Assembly (NCBI GenBank): GCA_008638375.1
Contig: CM018043.1
Location: forward strand, 59,153,510 to 59,217,509
Reading direction: 5' to 3'
Length of the DNA: 64,000 nucleotides
Source: Nyssa sinensis
Taxonomy: Eukaryota; Streptophyta; Magnoliopsida; Cornales; Nyssaceae
Positions 59,901 to 64,000 of this stretch are shown piece after piece. How positions within the stretch are numbered: position 1 is the first letter of the stretch; each line of letters starts with the position of its first letter. A program made the position numbers and the translations under genes. The notes below the pieces were generated by a model that was given only the letters and a program-made list of their open reading frames with translations, was not told the DNA's origin and did no database searches.

Positions 59901-62634
59901 ATACTCTGGATACAACCAAATCCAGATGTACCATCCAGATCAAGAGAAGACTGCCTTCATAACCGAAAGAGGACTCTACTGCTACAGAGTAATGCCTTTC
60001 GGTTTGAAGAATGCTGGAGCCACTTATCAGCGGTTGGTGAACAAGATGTTCAGCCCACTACTTGGCAGCACCATGGAGGTATACATCGATGACATGCTGG
60101 TAAAGAGCCTTCAGAAAGGTAGCCACCTCCAGCACTTGGCCCAGACCTTCGATATCCTCAGACAACACAAGATGAAGCTCAACCCCTCGAAATGTACCTT
60201 CGGAGTTACGAAGGGAAAATTCTTGGGGTACATCGTCTCTCAAAGGGGTATCGAAGCAGATCCCACTCAGATCCAAGCCCTGATTGGACTGAAGTCACCA
60301 AAAATCAGAAAGGAGATTCAGGCACTGAATGGCAGAATTGCCGCACTGAGCAGGTTTATATCCAAATCCACCGATCGCTGCCTACCTTTCTTCAAAGCTC
60401 TGAAGGGCGGCAAGACTCTGCAGTGGACAGAAGAATGCGAGCAGTCCTTTCAAGAACTAAAGGAGTATCTAGCCTCTCCAGAGCTCCTGTAAAAACCAGT
60501 ACAAGGAGAAAGGTTACTTCTGTACCTTGCAGTCTCCGAAAACGCGGTTAGTTCCGCACTGATAAGACAGGACAGAGAAGTACAGAGGCCTATATTCTAC
60601 GTCAGTAGGGCACTACTTGACACGGAGAAAAGATACCCAGAGGTAGAGAAACTGGCCTATGCCTTGGTCATATCAGCTCGAAAGCTTCGACCTTATTTCC
60701 AGGCCCATCCAATCGAGATCGCAACTGCCTATCCTCTGAAATCAATACTGAGGAAACCCGAAGTATCGGGAAGATTGGTAAAGTGGTCTGTGGAGCTAGG
60801 GGAGTTCGACATAGCATATGTACCCCGAAACTCCGTCAAAGGGCAGGCCTTAGCTGACTTCGTAGCCGAGTTCACCCCGGCACTTCAGAACAAAGCACAA
60901 GTCACCGAAACTTCGGGAACCTGGCTGCTGTACTTTGATGGATCGTCAACCGATCAAGGATCAGGGGTAGGCCTGGTACTACAGTCCCCTGACGGGCTCA
61001 CGTCAGAAAAAGCAGTCAGTCTGGGATTCAAAGCTTCTAATAATGAAGCCGAATATGAAGCCCTAATCTTGGGCATGAAGCTCGCCTTGGAATGTGAGGC
61101 TTAGAACCTTGATGTCTTCTCTGACTCCCAACTGGTAGTGAGCCAAGTCTTGGGAGAATTCGCCATTAAAGATGATAGGATGCTCTGATACTCCGAACTG
61201 GTAAACCACTTAAAGCACTCCTTCTAGACATTTACTATCCAGAAAATTGAGAGAAGCCAGAATTGCAGAGCAGATGCTCTGGCTAACATGGCCTTCCGCC
61301 TCAAGACAGAAGCAGACTCCACAATTAAAATCTCCTTTCAGCCAAGATCCAGCATTGAGGAAGCATGAGTTGCTCCAATTGATGAACAGCCCTAGAACTA
61401 GATGACCCCAATCCTTTAGTATCTAAGATCCGGGTTCCTCCCAGAGGACAAAAACAAAGCCAGGAGAATCCGAATCAGAGCGGCTCGGTACCTGATCCTG
61501 AACAACAAGCTTTACAGAAGGTCGTATTCTCAACCTCTGTTAAAATGCTTAGCTCCAGACGATTCACAGTATGTCTTGGCTGAAATACATGAAAGAATTT
61601 GTGGGAACCATAATGGGGGCAAAACTATAGCCCACCGAGCTCTATCGCAGGGCTACTACTGGCCCGGCATGTTGAAACAGGCTAAGGAATATGTTCGGAA
61701 GTCCGACAAATGACAGAGATTTTTCCCGTACCAACATCAGCCTCAGCATGAGCTTATCCCGATTCCTAGTCCTTGGCCCTTTGCTCAATGGGGAATGGAC
61801 ATTGTGGGCCCATTACCACGGGCACCTCCAAACAGGAAGTATCTCTTGGTGGCCATCGACTATTTCTCTAAATGGGCCGAAACCGAGCCTTTAACACATA
61901 TCACAGAAAAGGAAGTTGAAAGCTTCACCTGGAAGAACATTGTGTGCAGGTTTGGCATACCACGTGTAATTATCTCAGATAATGGGACTTAATTCACTGG
62001 TAAAGGCTTCAAGGCATTTTGCGAAAATCTCAACATCAGGCAGCACTTTGCCTCTCCAGGCCATCCGCAAGCAAATGGGCAAGTAGAGGTCACCAACCGA
62101 ACGATCCTTGATGGGTTAAAGAAAAGGTTGGAACAAGCCAAAGGGAAGTGGGCAGAAGAACTCCCTGGAGTTCTTTGGGCCTACAGAACAACCAGAAGAA
62201 CTCCCACCTCTAAAACTCCCTTTTCACTAGCCTATGGAACAGAAGCAGTAATTCCGGTTGAGATCGGTATGCCAACTCTGAGGACTGAGGCCTTTGAGTA
62301 AGAATCCAATGATCAGTAGCTGATGGAAAACTTGGATTTGCTCGAAGAGAGAAGGGATCAAGCTAGCATCAGGATGGAAGCTTATCAACAAAGAATGGTC
62401 AACAAATCCAATGTAAGACTCAAGACAGTCAACTTTCAAGTTGGAGACTTCGTCTTAAGAAGAGTCTTTCAAAACACCAAGGATCCCACCATGGGAAAGT
62501 TGTCACCAAACTGGGAAGGCCCCTACAAAGTAACAAAGGTCGTTCGACCTACCACCTACTGGCTTAAAGACATGACTGGGAAACCTGTTCCTAGGCCATG
62601 GAACGTGGAACACTTACGGAAGTATTATCAGTAG
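56929..62634 (+). pseudogene. Tat-type gag-pol, one continuous frame with 17 internal stops
   Basis: The frame starting at ATG 56929 stays the same to the final TAG at 62632. Gag carries a retrotransposon gag core (about 57655-58135), then a CX2HX4HX4C knuckle (58438-58479). Protease has VLVDTGSSVN (D codon 58905). RT runs about 59640-60180 with YIDDM at 60082-60096. RNase H (60500-60720) is followed by a second RNase H (60930-61310) with DGSS, EAEYEAL, SDSQL and ADAL acidic residues. Integrase has an HH pair near 61590-61612, core residues at GMDIVGP (61795), SDNGT (61978) and E at 62086, and a GPY motif near 62520. Stops: 57031, 58360, 58543, 59290, 59293, 60490, 61102, 61186, 61225, 61366, 61393, 61399, 61417, 61711, 61990, 62299, 62317. 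The integrase zinc region lacks its two Cys (Ser, and the stop at 61711). Not functional. Confidence 0.93.
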
Positions 62635-62668
62635 AGTTATTTCTTTTACTTCCATAGAATGTTCATCT

Positions 62669-63020
62669 ATTAATGCACAGGCCTCCAGAGCCTGGTCCAT
62701 AATGTACGAGTCTTTTACTCGGTCCATCTATTAATGCACAAGTCTTAGGACTTGGTCCATCTATTAATGCACAGGCCTCCAGAGCCTGGTCCATTTATTA
62801 ATGCACAGGCCTCCAGAGCCTGGTCCATCTATTAATGCGCAGGCTTCCAGAGCCTGGTCCATAAATGCACAAGTCTCAATACTTGGTCCATCTGTAATGC
62901 ACAAGCCTTCAGAGCCTGGTCCATGATATACAGGTCTTAAATACTTAGTTCATTCTCTAAATACGCAGGCCTACAGAGCCTGGACTACTTTTATGCACAG
63001 GCCTTCCGAGCATTGTCCGT
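62669..63020 (+). repeat. Minisatellite in the Tat 3' region, unit about 34 bp, about ten copies
   Basis: Units follow TCTATTAATGCACAGGCC then TCCAGAGCCTGGTCCA. Each unit contains a small inverted repeat (CAGGC…GCCTG). Variants replace the core with AAGTCTTAGGACTTGG, which keeps the inverted symmetry (AAGTC…GACTT). Confidence 0.9.
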
Positions 63021-63329
63021 CTTCAATTAACAGATTCTATAATCCAGCCCATCCACAGACAGAAGTTCCGAACATCTACAAACTAAAGTTTCCTAGATTG
63101 GGACATATCAGATCTGGTATTTATATTATTTGGCTCATCTGTCAAATAAGCAACAAGTACTATGGTACCGATCCGGAGCAAAGTACTTTGATTCAAGCAT
63201 TTTCCTAAGTTCCTTTATTCTCAAGAACATTCAGAAATGTACAAGAAAGTGTTTTAACTACAGAAAAACACATTTGAATACAGAAGACATCAGATCTGAG
63301 AAAAAGAGACTCAATTTTATTTATAAGAT

Positions 63330-63412
63330 TTACAGAATCTATTACAGAAGCTATTACAGAATCTATTACAGAAGCCATTACAGAATCTGTTACAGAAGCG
63401 ATTACAAGAAGA
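63330..63412 (+). repeat. 24-bp tandem repeat, about three copies
   Basis: Units of TTACAGAATCTATTACAGAAG type, themselves made of two related 12-bp halves (TTACAGAATCTA and TTACAGAAGCCA). Confidence 0.85.
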
Positions 63413-63575
63413 TACAATTCTCAATATAGGGGCTTCTCTTCATGGGATGATAAAGGGGCACAGGAACCACAACTTCCATTACCGCCGCCACCGGCTCCAT
63501 TTGAAAGGAAGGGGCCCTGAACCCTAGTCTGCATCAAGAAACGCCCAAGCCATTTCATCATCACTATCACTGGTC

Positions 63576-63998
63576 TCACGACCAACGGAGGATGAGGGCT
63601 CTGGGTCTCAGGGGACCTTCAATCCTCTTCTTCACACCGTTTGTTTCACCCCAGCCAAATTGAGACAAGGCACAAAGAAGAGGAGGCACCCCACTTGCGT
63701 CTACATCACCGACGCTCCAGGCCTCGGTTGAATCAAGGAAGGGCCACCACCAATCGGAGGAATCTCGACCGGATGCCAAAGGAGACAAGAAGACTTGTAC
63801 CTCCTTCAATCTTTCCTTGGAGACTGAAAAGAGGGGAAGGTTAACTCTCGGCCACAGTTTAATCACTCCTAACTCAGGCAAGGAATCACCCATCATCTCC
63901 GGGCAAGTGGCAAAACTCCGACAGCATATGAAGCCTTTCTCAGAAGGGGACAATTTGAAATCAAAAAGATGAACGCAACCGTATGCCATCGTTTCCAT
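63576..63998 (-). CDS. Antisense open frame in the Tat 3' region (140 aa, uncertain)
   Basis: This minus-strand frame lies between integrase and the expected 3' LTR. Some Tat/Ogre elements are known to carry an antisense ORF at this place. The segment KGFICCRSFATCPEMMG…KLWPRVNLPLFSVS has a loose likeness to the KGW…W-RFFFVS pattern of those ORFs and of plant 'putative gypsy type transposon' proteins. That likeness is weak. The first ATG is only a few bases from the window edge, so the true start may lie outside. It may be non-coding. Confidence 0.3.
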   Translation of the reverse strand: METMAYGCVHLFDFKLSPSEKGFICCRSFATCPEMMGDSLPELGVIKLWPRVNLPLFSVSKERLKEVQVFLSPLASGRDSSDWWWPFLDSTEAWSVGDVDASGVPPLLCALSQFGWGETNGVKKRIEGPLRPRALILRWS

Positions 63999-64000
63999 TT

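Larger units (their letters stand above)
56213..64000 (+). mobile_element. Ty3/gypsy retrotransposon, Tat-type lineage, 3' LTR beyond window
   Basis: Order seen: putative 5' LTR, PBS, gag, protease, reverse transcriptase, RNase H, a second RNase H-like domain, integrase, a repeat-rich 3' non-coding region and an antisense open frame. A second, archaeal-type RNase H between RH and INT is characteristic of the Tat/Ogre group. The base composition is clearly more GC-rich than the surrounding DNA. The primer-binding site beginning TGGCGCCGTCTGTGGGAA is at 56852-56869. The right edge lies outside the window, so neither LTR identity nor the target duplication can be checked. Confidence 0.9.

Noticed and set aside
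62669..63412. CRISPR-like array of short repeats
   Set aside because: Units are directly adjacent without unique spacers, lie in a plant retrotransposon and vary like a minisatellite.
1..64000. Insertion of chloroplast or mitochondrial DNA
   Set aside because: I recognised no organellar gene or rRNA/tRNA text anywhere in the window.

Overview
This is plant nuclear DNA. The coding sequence lies in spliced genes with GT-AG introns. The recognisable host proteins are plant families: a BTB/POZ-TAZ scaffold protein, the snRNP protein LSM6 and an ACOT9-like acyl-CoA thioesterase. Most of the remaining sequence is AT-rich and made of plant transposable elements. The species cannot be named from the sequence; a woody eudicot-like genome with long, transposon-filled introns fits best.

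Layout. 1-3340: the 3' part of a decayed Ty1/copia retrotransposon, running off the left edge. 3440-4430: a non-autonomous hAT-type element with an intact 8-bp target duplication. 4441-8750: dispersed repeats, microsatellites, an LTR-like stretch and a four-copy tandem repeat. 8755-10595 (minus): the 5' two exons of an ACOT9-like thioesterase, with a one-base frameshift and no visible second hotdog domain. 10600-21878: MITEs, a Copia LTR fragment and gypsy-LTR-like sequence, with no host gene seen. About 21890-30780: a Mutator-like element of the 'Kaonashi' type, carrying a decayed transposase gene (plus) and a decayed Ulp1/SUMO-protease-like gene (minus) tail to tail. The protease gene is interrupted by a MITE with a TTA duplication. 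30800-32300: two more MITE-like elements. 32530-40194 (plus): an intact LSM6 gene whose first coding intron is 6.0 kb and packed with repeats. 41863-42016: a SINE. 42608-47286 (minus): an intact five-exon BTB-TAZ gene. 48000-56200: AT-rich, repeat-derived sequence containing a second copy of the Copia LTR in opposite orientation and another SINE. 56213-64000: a Ty3/gypsy element of the Tat lineage (5' LTR, PBS, gag-pro-RT-RH-aRH-INT, 3' non-coding repeats, antisense ORF) that runs off the right edge.

Only LSM6 and the BTB-TAZ gene look functional: all splice junctions are canonical, the reading frame is continuous, and the protein lengths (91 and 407 aa) fit their families. The thioesterase locus looks broken or incompletely contained. 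Every transposon reading frame seen is interrupted. No rRNA, tRNA or CRISPR feature was found. Coordinates of splice sites, target duplications and stop codons were read by hand. Family assignments rest on motif recognition, not on database searches.
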